Assembly: GCA_946902875.1 (NCBI GenBank)
Contig: OX336336.1
Coordinates: 3,442,545 to 3,506,544 of the forward strand
Source: Nematopogon swammerdamellus
Lineage: Eukaryota; Arthropoda; Insecta; Lepidoptera; Adelidae
Direction of reading: 5' to 3'
DNA: 64,000 bases
Part shown: piece after piece, positions 20,263 through 30,780 of the stretch
How the letters are laid out: each line of letters opens with the position of its first letter
Numbering within the stretch: position 1 is the stretch's first letter
Notes under the pieces: generated by a model
The model's input: only the letters and a program-made list of their open reading frames with translations
The model's database searches: none
Told to the model about the DNA's origin: nothing
Translations under genes and position numbers: made by a program

Positions 20263-20670
20263 TGGATCTTCGACATGTAGGACATATTCAAAATTCATTC
20301 AAATCAAATTCAAAAAACACAATTACATTAAAACGAATTTATACAATGTTAGTAAGCACCTAATTAATACTAATTATAATAATAATACAGTAAATATTTT
20401 AACAAATTGTTGCTAAGTATAAGTTGGTTGGTACACAGTTTCTTTCAGATTGTCTAAATTCAAATTAAAAAAAAAAAGAAAAAGTGTAGATACTGTGCAT
20501 AATATATGAGTATAATTCAAATCAGAGTCCCTGCTGCACAACACCGATTACTCTGCTTAACCCGATTGTAGGGATTCAGCGTGTGTGATATGTATGTATG
20601 TATAAACAAATCGACATCAAAATTATGCTTGTATAGACATACATATGTACATATGTACATGTGTACTTGA
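20263..20670. other. Intergenic with a short repeat piece
   Basis: 20520-20590 carries CTGCACAACACCGATTACTC and CCCGATTGTAGGGATTCAGC, the edge of a repeat seen more fully at 37340-37565, 46105-46400 and 48150-48440. The rest is AT-rich with (GTACATAT) words just before 20681. Confidence 0.5.
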
Positions 20671-20931
20671 GTACATATGCGAGGGGCCGTTCACTGCTGG
20701 AATCATGATTTTCCACACTTTGAATCGATTCAGAATCAATAAGTTAGTGAAAGATTTTTAACATCATTTTGGGAATCAGCTTGAAATCTTGAAATCAGGG
20801 AGAAATCTTAGATATCGATTCAGAAATTTCAAAAACCGCGTTAGTCAGTAAGAATCAGAAGAAACAATTGGAAATAGTTAGAAACTCTGTGAAACACTAA
20901 TTAGAGCGGGATCCAAGTGAAATTTAGGTAA

Positions 20932-21425
20932 TTTCCGTGGGACATACCTCGGCCATACCAACTACTGGTATGTACGTGTTCGGGCTGTTCTCCTGAACAC
21001 CATAAGTGCGGTAGTCACTTTCTAAAATTGTGGAGGGGATAGTTATGACGTCATAAAGATGGCGGCCGGGCCTGTCATTCTAGGCGGTATATCTCGATAG
21101 TTACTTGACCGATTTCCTTCATTAAGGTGTCAAAAAAAAGCTAATAGAATGAGAATTATTCGATCTCTTACAATAGTTTATGTTAATCTAATACGAAACT
21201 AAATATTTACAAAAAACCGACATTTCGGAAAAAATATTTTTTTTATTTTTAAAATAGCTCGGTAACCATCAGGATTTTGGAAATTTTGGTTATAATAAAA
21301 CGCATAGCTATATTCAAGACGATTATAATGATCTTTAAATCATAACGATTGAGATATAAACAACGGAGCTACAATCATTTAAGTGATCGTTGGTAGCGTC
21401 AAGCTGGCTGTAGCGGTCGGGCGCG
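20932..21425 (+). repeat. Inner inverted-repeat arm, left
   Basis: From TTTCCGTGGGACATACCTCG to GTTGGTAGCGTCAAGCTGGC. It is the diverged complement of 23880-24400, sharing GACGTCATAA, GGCGGTATATCTCGATAGTT and CGGTAACCATCAGGATTTTG. The arms may mark a second element inside the 4.9-kb transposon, or be its extended termini. Confidence 0.8.
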
Positions 21426-22007
21426 CGGCGACGCACTATGGACAGCCCCCATACAAGCAACTGACAAAAATGGTTTTGGCAACATACCACCTGGGGTAAT
21501 GAGTTGGTTCGATAGGCCATGAAATGTACTTGTTTAATACGTTAATAATTTTACATTTTAGTTGACTTTCCTCAGTTATATGACGCTTGAAAGTTGAACA
21601 AATTCTTTGCGCAAACATCCGCATATTAAGGGAGCGCATATATTTTATGTATATTTTTCTCAGAAATACTTAGGTAAACATATAGAAACCCATACATATA
21701 TTCGAAAAGCATTTTAGGTAATGGTAACTGTGTTGGGTTTTAGATATCATTCCTTATTTAAAGCACTAACGAAAACGCGAAATTTATCTACAACTACAAT
21801 TTTCATCTAAGCTTTCAAATGGTATCAGGGTCTGTCCGGGTGAATATTATAATGGTTTTATATAGCCAGTACACTGTTTATTTAGAATCAATAAACAACT
21901 TTCTGCAAAACTCTGCAAATTGGCACGAAAATTTAAAAAATATGCGTGCTGTTCGCACGCTCGGAGCGTTCGCGTGAATGATTTTTTTTAAATTTTATTT
22001 TATTAAT
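21426..22007. other. Transposon interior, no gene seen
   Basis: AT-rich with scattered GC words (GGTCGGGCGCGCGGCGACGC near 21415). Two overlapping minus-strand frames of 61-67 codons show no domain. Confidence 0.4.
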
Positions 22008-22350
22008 TTTTTATGGAAACTGACACGGTTGGCTACACCTCCTACAACATCCGTGATGTCAGCCCATAACACCGTGTGAACTAGGTGCCATGTCAATTCT
22101 TCCCTTCATTTCATGTCGGCTACACTGAACTGGACGGAAAACACGAACTATTTACATAGCGGTTTCGACCGACGTTTCATTCAGTGCGGTGGTACCAACA
22201 CGGACGGGATAAGCCCTACCTAATAAAAAAAATTTAATAATCGGATAAGGTTTAGGGGGCGAGATAACATAAATGCCGAAAGACGATTTTGTATGGAGTA
22301 TGTTCCGTCTCGTCTTAACACCGACCGCACCACTGAGCTACCCAGGCTGA
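22008..22350 (-). mobile_element. SINE-A copy with replaced centre
   Basis: Tail and body are good to about 22220. Then about 95 bases of another repeat (GGATAAGGTTTAGGG, CCGAAAGACGATTTTGTAT) stand where the 5S-like head should be. The copy ends with GAGCTACCCAGGCTGA. It is younger than the transposon it sits in. Confidence 0.75.
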
Positions 22351-22687
22351 TTTTAAATGATTTTATTTGAAAAGTTAACTTAATGTATAAATTATGCAAA
22401 GAAAATACACTACAACCTCAGCATTCTCACGGTAGGTATAGCTACTTCGTAACGGAAACAATTGCGGTTAAAACTATGATATGATTATATATGTACTTAC
22501 ACCAGTTGTGTTTTGTGTTATTTATGTTTTGCACACCATTTCTGAACCACAGAGTGTAAGGAGATATTACACACGCCACATTTTTTTCGTACGAATATAA
22601 GCCATTCTGTGAGGGGTGGTACATTTACACACTGTACTGCCTGAATATTCGTGCCAGATGAGTGCAGTGTAGTGTTTCTGAAACTAT

Positions 22688-23096
22688 ATGGCGTCTTTCA
22701 AGTATTCTAAAGGTGAGCTATCCACTGTGTTTCTTGAAAAATGGAACCATATTATCTCAAGTGCCAAAAAATATATAAAGGAGCATTACATTTTGTCCGA
22801 TCGACCTTGCAAGGACTACGCAATTTCATCAGAGAGTATACAAAATCGTAAAGCTGTGAAACTTTTTGGGAAATCTGGTTTGGACAACGTCTATCATTCA
22901 TACGAGTACATTAAAGGAGTGAATTCAATTGGCGAAAAAGATGAAGCCTCCAATGTTAAAATAATACGTGTCGTACGCAACTCAATAAAACAAAAAGAAA
23001 AACTGCAATGAAATTATCAAAGGAAATAGTGCAAATTTTTTTCAATTCAACGACGATGAAGCTTTAGTGTCTTTAGATCTGACTAAAGTGCAATAA
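22688..23096 (+). pseudogene. Unidentified reading frame inside the 4.9-kb transposon, probably frameshifted
   Basis: ATG at 22688 opens 107 codons (MASFKYSKGELSTVFLEKWN at the start, KIIRVVRNSIKQKEKL near the end). An in-frame TGA lies 9 bases upstream. The frame stops at 23009-23011, but the +1 frame carries straight on as NEIIKGNSANFFQFNDDEAL to LTKVQ and TAA, directly overlapping AATAAA at 23093. That looks like one base lost near the end and a real 3' end with its polyadenylation signal. The product is lysine-rich with no family I recognise. Its place between the inverted repeats suggests a transposase exon or accessory protein, but that is inference only. Confidence 0.5.
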
Positions 23097-23099
23097 AAA

Positions 23100-23879
23100 T
23101 ATTTGTGAAGCTGTTTATTGGAAAGGCACTCCATCGTCTTCCCTTCTTATAATAAAATTCAGGAAGCAAAAAACAGGTGCTATATCCTGTAAGCGCATTT
23201 AATGCGTTTAATATTTAATGTTTAATTTTTTATTTATCACAATTATAGGTACGAAAAGGTTTTTATTAGTGAATATTATATAAAAGTTGATACTTTATTG
23301 GTAAATGAACATAATAATTTTTTATCTTATTTTCATAGTTTAGAAATACATTATTCTATATTTTAGGATTTTTTTTTTATTAATAATAAATATTATTTGC
23401 AATCAAATGTTACTGTTTTTTGAAGATTAACTATTCAAGTAATACCATAAAAAAATTGTCAAGGAAGGTATTCTAGTTTAGAAGATACAGATTTATGACC
23501 GAAAAGTGGCACTTTGGCCAATAGTGCGACGGCGCACCGAGCGGGACCGGACCGCGACCAATGTAGTATAGCACAGACATGGCCACGTTTCCAGTCATTA
23601 TGAAGTAATTGGGGCAGAGTTCCGAACTGTAATATATGTATGTACAGAAACACACAGATTCACACTTCCTCCTAACGTCGCTGTCGGGTAAAAAGACAGA
23701 ATTGTCGAAAAAAATTATAAAATTTAGTACAGAAAGTCTTTACATACATTAGGTACTCAAAACTTACATACCTAGGTATCTTAACATATTTAAAGATATG
23801 TCCTAATTCAGAAACAAAAAAATTATATGAAAATCTCAATGGATGGATGGATGGTGATCTTCGGTATTGGTATATTTGC
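23100..23879. other. Transposon interior, no gene seen
   Basis: AT-rich to 23460; then a GC-richer patch (CGACGGCGCACCGAGCGGGA near 23528) that could be regulatory. No supported gene. Confidence 0.4.
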
Positions 23880-24400
23880 GGTCGGCCGAGTCGTCAACAG
23901 TAGGTACTTACGTTACCGCGCCGAGCTTGACGCTACCAACGCTCACTTAAATGACTGTAGCTCCGTTGTTTATTACTCTATCGTTATGATTTAAAGTTCA
24001 CTATGATCCTCTTGAATACAGCTATGCGCTTTATTATAACCTAAATTTCCAAAATCCTGATGGTTACCGAGATATATAACAAATAAAAAAATATTTTTTT
24101 TCGAATTGTCAGTTTTTTGTAAATATTTAGTTTCGTATTAGTTTAACATAAACTATTGTAAGAGATCGAATAATCCTCATTCTATTAGCTTTTTTTTGAC
24201 ATCTTAATGAAGGAAATCGGTCGAGTAACTATCGAGATATACCGCCTAGAATGACAGGCCCGGCCGCCATTTTTATGACGTCATAACTATCCCCTCCACT
24301 ATTTTAGAAAGTGACTACCGCACTTATGGTTTTCAGGAGAACAGCTCGAACACGTACATACCAGTTGTCGGTATGGCCGAGCTATGTCCCACGGAAACCG
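23880..24400 (-). repeat. Inner inverted-repeat arm, right
   Basis: Complement of 20932-21425, ending GCTATGTCCCACGGAAACCG. Identity looks high but not perfect, so the arms have been apart for some time. Confidence 0.8.
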
Positions 24401-25591
24401 TTATTTGAAGGCTTTTCAGAAATGGATCTTGTTCTAAATGTTTCGGTGTGCGCTCGAGCGAATCGTCGGGATCAGCAGGAAACAGTCGGAAACAGCTTGG
24501 GATCAACACGTTAAAACTTGAATGAATGAATACGCAGTCTCGTAAACAGGCAAATGCAAAAATTGCCCCAGCCGTACTAAGAAGAAGAGCTATTATCCTA
24601 TGTACACGACTATGGCTATCGTGCAATTTTTCCGTGAGACGAACACCGAACAGCAAGCGCGAGCCTTTTCTAGCATACGTGATTTTTCTATTTACGTCAC
24701 TCTCGCTCTCGCGTGGCTCACTGGTCAAAAAACACGCATAGTTTGATTGAAATCATAATATCCAACACTGTTGATAAGAGGCATAAAATTTAATTGTTTT
24801 TTGGAATGTATGTAGGTATTGTTAGAAAGTAATTTAATTATGACTACGTAAATTTAAAAAGGTATTATTTATTGTATTTTCAGTGAGTTCTAGGGACACA
24901 AAATTATGAAAACGTTTTAATGTGTGCTAGATATTATCAGAACGTAATTTGACTGTAACTTAGTAAATTTTATAGAATGTTTAATTTTATTTAGAAAATA
25001 ATTAGCGTGAATTTTAAAATAAACAAAATTAGGTTCTTAGGATTTGTAGTGAACTATATACTCGATAGCTGGCCTCAGGGAGCAAGTGAAACGTAAGGAA
25101 CAGCTATTTGTCTCTTTCGCACCTGCTTAGTCTTAGCTGTGTATAACAGAGAGGCACATTTATACATTCGCGTCAGTGTCGCGAATGTTGTGTTCTTCTG
25201 TATTCTATTACATGGAATAGAATAGGTTAGCACTATAATATTTGCGACACTGGCGCGAATGTTACACTGCGCTCCGTGCACGCGCCGCGGCGCGGCGGCG
25301 CGCGGCCGCCGCGGGATTCACTACAATCGATCCGGAACAACGATGAAACAGCGGGGAACAGACGGGAAAAGGCGGAAACAACAGAATCAGCTTGTACTCG
25401 TGCAGCTCAGTGCGCGCAACAGCCAGGAACGTTCCCCGTGCGTTCTTTTGAGTTAGAATTTTATTTATTGTTTCCTTACCGTCGGAATCAAACCGAATCA
25501 CGCTTTCAAGTGTAGAATCACAAGAATCATGAGAAAATCGAACGAAATAATTTATGCTCACATAGAATCGATTCTCAGTGAACGACCCCTC
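24401..25591. other. Right subterminal part of the 4.9-kb transposon
   Basis: No clear gene. An imperfect inverted repeat (ATTCGCGTCAGTGTCGCGAA near 25165 against TTTGCGACACTGGCGCGAAT near 25241) is followed by a very GC-rich block (GCGCCGCGGCGCGGCGGCGC at 25283) and then the GAATC-rich end. Frames on both strands overlap and were not called. Confidence 0.5.
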
Positions 25592-25666
25592 GTACATATG
25601 CATATACTACGAGAAACATTGAGGTGATTACGTCTACCTACAGGTCTTGCAAGCAGGTGCTGCCCT

Positions 25667-25985
25667 CTACGGAGGATCATTGAGAAGCGCTAACAATGTT
25701 CTCTTGTATTTGTAAGTAGACATGGAGAACATGTCCAGGCCGAGCTCTTTACATAACTCATTAAACTCATTATGCTCTCGTGAAATGCGCGCTATAGGAT
25801 TGAAATGACCTAGGGATGTTTTATACCTACGTACGTACAATGGGTTGAAGTTACATAAGCGCACTGATGGCCGCGGAATCTGGAAGGTAATAAGCTGCAA
25901 TATATCAGGACAATCTATTTGATAATTCAACGTTTTATATAGTAGCATTTGGCCTGCTAGTTTCCGTCTAGAAGTTAGGGAATTC
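25667..25985 (-). pseudogene. LINE reverse transcriptase C-terminus, a distinct family
   Basis: The minus strand reads TSRRKLAGQMLLYKTLNYQI, then LITFQIPRPSVRLCNFNPLY and LDMFSMSTYKYKRTLLALL. The R-R-x-L-x-x-x-x-L-Y-K and I-P-x-P-S-x-R pattern is usual for the C-terminal region of LINE polyproteins. It is open for over 100 codons but lacks catalytic parts. At 25983 it meets another LINE piece in the opposite direction. Confidence 0.65.
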
Positions 25986-26110
25986 GCATTCGCCTTATTG
26001 GTGACTCTGTACTCACAAAGAACCTTCAACCTCTAACTAAAGCATAGAAAGCATAAACTGCACGATTCTCTAAATAGTTCTTGTGCCGCACTGCAAAAGT
26101 GTGGCTACCT
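25983..26110 (+). pseudogene. LINE reverse transcriptase fragment (IRLIGDSVLTK and FLCRTAKVW)
   Basis: Plus-strand reading IRLIGDSVLTKNLQPL, then stops, then TARFSK and FLCRTAKVW. It matches 57625-57690 and 47890-47950 and is cut by the SINE that follows. Confidence 0.6.
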
Positions 26111-26268
26111 ATGTAAAAAGTTCGTGTTTTTCCTCCAGCTCAGTGTAGCCGGCACGACCGAAGGGAAGCACTGTCTTGGCACGTAGTTCACCAAGGTTTT
26201 ACGGGCTGACATCGCAGATGTAGTAGGTGATGGATGATGCCAACTGTGTCAGTATCCATAAAGAAAAT
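26100..26268 (+). mobile_element. SINE-A copy, 3' half
   Basis: Starts at GGCTACCTATGTAAAAAGTT and runs to TGTCAGTATCCATAAAGAAA. It carries a small duplication (GATGGATGATG) in the tail. Confidence 0.8.
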
Positions 26269-26315
26269 AATAATAATATAAGTCAATGGTTACAAATGGT
26301 TTGCGGTTGAAACCC

Positions 26316-26811
26316 TCGGTTCGTGGAGCAGTGAAGCCAAAAGCTTCTTCAAAGCTTGCAGCAAAAGGATTGCTGTGTGTTTAGTGACTGATGGCGGAAT
26401 GCACATGATGGGCGCTGGCTCACTCACCGGCGATGATGATCACCCTCCGCTCAACCAGGCTACCATCCACAAGGGAGATCTTCTCTTCCACCGCATTAGG
26501 AAGATCACCAGCGTCATCAACTTCTGATATTACCGGCAACGCTTAACACTGGCTAGCGCTGAACGCTGAATCTTCGACGTTCTCCAACTTGTACACACAA
26601 CCGTTTTAATCTATCCAAGATCTACGTTTCATCTACAACCGTTCGTATAAATGTGAAGAGAGCTCACCGGAGCTATGATAACATATTGTTTATCGCAATA
26701 AGTTCTTGTTTTTATAACACATAAGAGTGAGTGAGCTGATCTAAGAGAGATTATGTAGTTTACTAAAGTAGTACCTGTTTATTATTCTTAATTCTTAAAA
26801 AATACGTTGGC
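26316..26811 (+). other. LINE trace followed by unassigned sequence
   Basis: 26316-26358 encodes LGSWSSEAKSFFK of the NAASVLG-type LINE. 26398-26540 holds a 41-codon frame (GDDDHPPLNQATIHKGDLLF) without a recognised family. The remainder is AT-rich. Confidence 0.45.
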
Positions 26812-27051
26812 TTGCGCGGCCACTTCGAATTCCTGGCCTTTGCTGTGGAAACACTTGGCGTGTGGTCACCCGACGCAAGGACTTTCGGAAACGTCCTAGG
26901 AAAGCTCCTTATTGATAAGTCTGATGACCGACGCGCCAAGTCTTTCTTTTTTCAGCAGATAGGCCTAGCCATTCAAAGGGGCAACGCAGCCAGCGTATTG
27001 GGTACTGTGGCGGAGTCGGAGGAATTGGACGAAGTTTTTTACTTACAGTAA
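26812..27051 (+). pseudogene. LINE reverse transcriptase C-terminus (NAASVLG-type family), uninterrupted
   Basis: The longest of the four copies: GHFEFLAFAVETLGVWSPDA, then FFFQQIGLAIQRGNAASVLG, ending DEVFYLQ and TAA. There is no stop inside the 78 codons, so it is probably a fairly recent 5'-truncated insert. Nothing upstream belongs to it. Confidence 0.75.
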
Positions 27052-27287
27052 TCTTCAATGTTAGTATTTAGTTTTTCTTTATTTATTTATTAGGTTAATT
27101 TTATCAATGTTATACATTTGTTAGTTAGGTTTTAATTGTTTAGTTATTAGTAGCTAGGATTAATTATCAAGATTTAAAAAAATAAAAAGTAATAAGTATA
27201 GAAAAAAAAAAAAAATTCTTAATAGTTAATAAATTTAATTAGTCAGTGTCTGAACTTTTTTTATTTTATACACAGTTTTTTTTTTTT
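27052..27287. other. LINE 3' untranslated region and AT-rich spacer
   Basis: TTAGTTAGGTTTTAATTGTT resembles the sequence after the copy at 8242; it is followed by poly-A. Confidence 0.5.
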
Positions 27288-27482
27288 TATTGAACCTGAC
27301 ACGGTTGGCTACATCACCTACAACATCCGTGATGTCAGTCCATAACACAGGGTGAACTAGGTGCCATGTCAGTACTTCCCTTCATTTCATGTCGGCTACA
27401 ATAAACGTCCAGTTTATTGTAGCCGAAAACACGAACTATTTACATAGCCGTTTCGACCGACGACGTTTCGTTCAGTGCGGTC
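27288..27482 (-). mobile_element. SINE-A copy, 3' half, with small inverted duplication
   Basis: The tail is normal, but in the body GGCTACAATAAACGTCCAGT is followed by TTATTGTAGCC, so a short local inversion/duplication sits where CACTGAACTGGACGG belongs. Confidence 0.75.
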
Positions 27483-27636
27483 ACGAGTCAGTAAGCCTGG
27501 AGGCGCTATACATAGGAGGACAGGGGTAGCCGCGCGTCGGCGCACACGCGCCAGCGCGTCAGTCTAGCGCCGCCGGCGACCGATCTTAGTCTCCGTCCGC
27601 CGCTCAGGCGGAGCGAACGTGCGCGTCTGTCACAAA

Positions 27637-27716
27637 ATGCCTCATTGTGCAGTGCTTTGGTGCAAAAAGTCGTCGAAAAATTCAAACTTGAACACAGATG
27701 GAGTCACCTTTCACGA
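27637..27716 (+). CDS. THAP-type zinc-finger first exon, copy 1
   Basis: ATG opens MPHCAVLWCKKSSKNSNLNT then DGVTFHE and meets a strong splice donor GA|GTAAGTA at 27717. The layout M-P-x-C-x4-C then G-x-x-F-H is the start of the C2CH THAP domain found in P-element-like transposases and in host DNA-binding proteins; the second Cys/His pair would be in a later exon. A CpG-rich stretch (27530-27635) precedes it and could be its promoter. I found no convincing second exon in the next kilobase, so it is an orphan exon of either a gene extending beyond view or a decayed transposon. Confidence 0.6.
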
Positions 27717-27899
27717 GTAAGTACTTTCATTCAATTTGATAGCATTTTTCGCTTGAATTTCAGTAACAAACATCGGCGTAAATATGTATGGAGAGCTCTT
27801 TTCTGCTTACCCACCATAGGTCGACTATCGTGTTGGATGCAGTTAGCTCTTGTAATTTTTTTTGTTTATTGATAAATATGTATGTTAAATGTATACAGA

Positions 27900-28403
27900 T
27901 ATTTCATGCATTCTGCCTTATTGCCAAAGGACATTTCTTCTAGTCAACCTCAGCAGGTTTCCTCGTTCAATATTCGTTTATCGCGCTTTTTTCATTCAAC
28001 CAGTACCTACCGGTTTTTACTTTTGAGCGACTCTAAAGGAATTAATTTCTTTAGGTCATGCGTCTACCGGGAATTAGTCTTGTTATGCTTAGCATTAACA
28101 AAATTAATTCATAATGAATACCCCGTTAGCATTTAGCACTGCTAAGCGCCCTGATGAATAAAAATTAATGCTAAATGCTAAGCAATAATCACATTTAATT
28201 TTAATTAGCATTGCTGTTTCGTTCGTAAAACTTTGTTGGTTCGTTTGTTTTGGAACGCACAAAGCAATGAAGTATGTGCTATTTATCTGTGGTACTGCTA
28301 AATGCTAAATGCTATATAGCGCCTGCGCTCCGCTGCTAGCTAGCTAGCTAGCATCTAAATGCGAAATGCGATGCGATCATGCGAGTGAGGGGTCGGAATT
28401 ATC
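27900..28403. repeat. GCTAAATGC-rich block, no gene
   Basis: From 28085 to 28370 the words TTAGCATT, GCTAAATGCTAAGC and GCTAAATGCTAAATGC recur, followed by (GCTA) repeats at 28332-28352 and AAATGCGAAATGCGATGCGA. Palindromic matches would allow cruciforms. Confidence 0.6.
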
Positions 28404-28807
28404 ATCTGTCACGTGATCATTAGTTTTGGTCATATCTACAGAACCACTGGACTTAGACCCATCGTGTTGGTACTCAATCTGAACGTCTCGATGAGATCTA
28501 TCCATCTGTCACATTAACTATTGTTTTGGTCATAACTCGAGAACCACTGGTGCTAGACCCATCGTGTTGGTACTCAAACTTCAGGTCTCGGTGAGATCTA
28601 TCCATCTGTCACATGAACTTTTGTTTTGGTCATAACTCGAGAACCACTGGTGCTAGACCCATCGTGTTGGTACTCAAACTCCAGGTCTCGGTGAGATCTA
28701 TCCATCTGTCACATGAACTTTTGTTTTGGTCATAACTCGAGAACCACTGGTGCTAGACCCATCGTGTTGGTACTCAAACTTTAGGTCTCGGTGAGATCTA
28801 TCCATCT
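28404..28807. repeat. 100-bp tandem repeat, four copies
   Basis: GAACCACTGG falls at 28441, 28541, 28641 and 28741, exactly 100 apart. Each unit has CATCTGTCAC, TTTTGGTCATAACTCGAGAA and CCCATCGTGTTGGTACTCAA. The first copy is the most diverged. CATAACTCGAGAACCACTG is a motif of lepidopteran Helitron-like elements, so the array may derive from one. Confidence 0.9.
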
Positions 28808-29145
28808 GTTGCGCGACCATCTCTCGAGACACATGTTAGTTCTTTAGTTCTTTAGTTCAACAATAACAATGTAAATGTCAACAATGTAAACAGTAACAAT
28901 GTAAATGTCGTAAATTGTGCTTTTAAATTTAATTCAATTGTTCAAAAGTTACCAAATGAAAATTTTAATATAGATACCGATCTATAAATAAATAATTAAG
29001 TAAATTATTGTTCGGTTTCAAATATATGTTTCTATTACAGACTACACAGCCTTTCATTTGTTATTTTATTAACCCTTATATAACGAATTCACACCGTCAA
29101 ACTGACAGAGAGACGCATGGTACATTTTATAAGGCTCTAGCTGCA
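28808..29145. other. Intergenic, no gene seen
   Basis: AACAATGTAAATGTCAACAA and variants form a short imperfect repeat near 28860-28910. The rest is AT-rich. Confidence 0.45.
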
Positions 29146-29303
29146 TGGCTGGTTAGTTTGTTAAAAAAGGCAAAGCCTGGAAAACCTCATTTTACCCTAA
29201 AAAAATTAAATATCCAGGTGGGTATGGCTGGTTAGTTTGTTAAAAAAGGCAAAGCCTGGAAAACCTCATTTTACCGTAAAAAAATTAAATATCGAGGTGG
29301 GTA
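29146..29303 (+). repeat. 79-bp direct duplication
   Basis: TGGCTGGTTAGTTTGTTAAA starts at 29146 and again at 29225, and the two units differ at only a few bases. The reading frame 29008-29235 crosses the first unit but has no known features. Confidence 0.9.
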
Positions 29304-29939
29304 CTCATAAATTTTTTATGGTAGGGTAGATTTTCGCGAATTTTTCGCGAAGTCATATTGCAATATAATTTGTCATATCGTTGGCTAAGTAATTAGCAAA
29401 TAGTTGTTAATAATATAATAATTATTTTTTTTGGTTACAAAACTTTTCGACTTTCTAACATTATTTTTTTAATTTTGGAAAATTCCAATAACAAATACTC
29501 CAATAAGATAATACCAATGTACGAGGTCTTACATATCATTGTTTTGGAAATTTGATGTAGATTTATAATAAAGTATCCGAGGTATCTCAGAACTTAGAAC
29601 TATTATCGTGTTTATGCGAAAATCTGCAAATTCGCAAAATTGTGAAAGGGGCGTTGCCTTTGTTCATTTAAGAGAAAGTTATATTATTCCCTTGATGTAA
29701 AGAAGGGTTAAATATTGTTAAATCCGTTTCATCTTTTCATCGCGAATCGACACAATGAGCGACTTATTGTATGAATCCCGTTCAAACGTATGGAAGACTG
29801 GCGTCACGTGGCTACCTACTCGCTCGGCCAATCACGGCGTTCCATGCGCCGCTCCCGCCTCAGACTTCACACCCCTTTGGCGGCTACCTCGGTTCTCATA
29901 CAAACGATGCCGTATTTCGTATCCAGGTTTACTGACTCG
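29304..29939. other. Intergenic, no gene seen
   Basis: AT-rich; CCAATCACGGCG and CG-richer sequence at 29790-29900 without a recognisable gene. Confidence 0.4.
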
Positions 29940-30142
29940 TGAGTGCGGTGGTACCAAACCGGCCGGGATAAACCCTACCACCTAGTAAGGTAAGAAGGGA
30001 AGGGACCTACAATTTAACGTGGAATCCGAACCACGGTCAGCGTCCAACGGTCGAGCGGTCACCCATCCAATCACTGACCGCGCTCAGCGTTGCTTAATAA
30101 CAGTTGACTAACCAACCGCGCCACTGAGCTACCGAGGCTGAC
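29940..30142 (-). mobile_element. SINE-A copy, 5' half
   Basis: Keeps the full head (box A, TTAAGCAACGCTGAGCGCGG, box B) and the body to CCACCGCACT. The tail is missing, unlike the usual 5'-truncated pattern. Confidence 0.8.
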
Positions 30143-30780
30143 GAATTTTCTTATCCCTTAGTCGACTTTTACGACATGCGACGGGGAGAGATGCAGTGGG
30201 GCTATTCTTTTTAAGTACCGACCCCACACGGTACATATGAACGGTTGTGTGCAAGTTGAACAATATCAATCTCACACACTTACTGAATAAGACAAAAGGA
30301 TGAGAGGTTATTTTTTTATGTTATAAATTTTTTTGTGTAACTAAAGAACCACCCCAGAGCAAACTGCCGAGGTGAGAAAAGTAGGTTGCATTGGTCACAA
30401 ATGAACATGGCAGAAGAACAATATTTAAAACACGCAATTATGATATACACCTAACCCATATTACCACTGACATTAATATTTACAATATTTCAAAGAAATT
30501 TACAGCATAAACTCGAACACTTATGAATCTATTCATTTTAAATGTTTTCGGATTAACAGTGGGTACTGAAGACTTACGTTACGTTACGTTTCGCCCGCTA
30601 CTTCACGGGTTTTTTCAGGAACTGCGGGAGTTCCTGGAGCCGACGTCTGGTGTCTGTTGTTGTACCAGACGTCAAACGAACGCGCAAAACGTCGACTTAT
30701 GTATGTTTTCAGTACCTACTGTTCATCCGTAAACATTTAAAATTAATATAATCAATAACAGAGTAAACTTAAAAACTTAT
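30143..30780. other. Repeat edge and intergenic sequence
   Basis: 30150-30260 has TTAGTCGACTTTTACGACAT and GGGGAGAGATGCAGTGGGGC, the end of the repeat also at 46320-46400. 30580-30690 has the local inverted words CAGACGTC and GACGTCTGG. No gene supported. Confidence 0.5.

Larger units (their letters stand above)
20681..25591. mobile_element. 4.9-kb DNA transposon with 10-bp target duplication, superfamily unclear
   Basis: The ends are GAGGGGCCGTTCACTG and CAGTGAACGACCCCTC, a 16-bp terminal inverted repeat with one mismatch. GTACATATGC directly flanks both sides (20671-20680 and 25592-25601). Just inside each end are clusters of GAATC/GATTC (GAATCGATTCAGAATC on the left, AGAATCGATTCTC on the right), possible transposase-binding repeats. 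Inside lie a second inverted repeat with arms of about 490 bp, an unidentified reading frame and a later SINE-A. A 9-10-bp duplication is typical of Mutator-like elements, but no such transposase was recognised. Confidence 0.75.

Noticed and set aside
24333..24728. 131-codon minus-strand frame in the 4.9-kb transposon
   Set aside because: Overlaps opposing frames and the inner inverted repeat, no recognisable motif or conserved ending.
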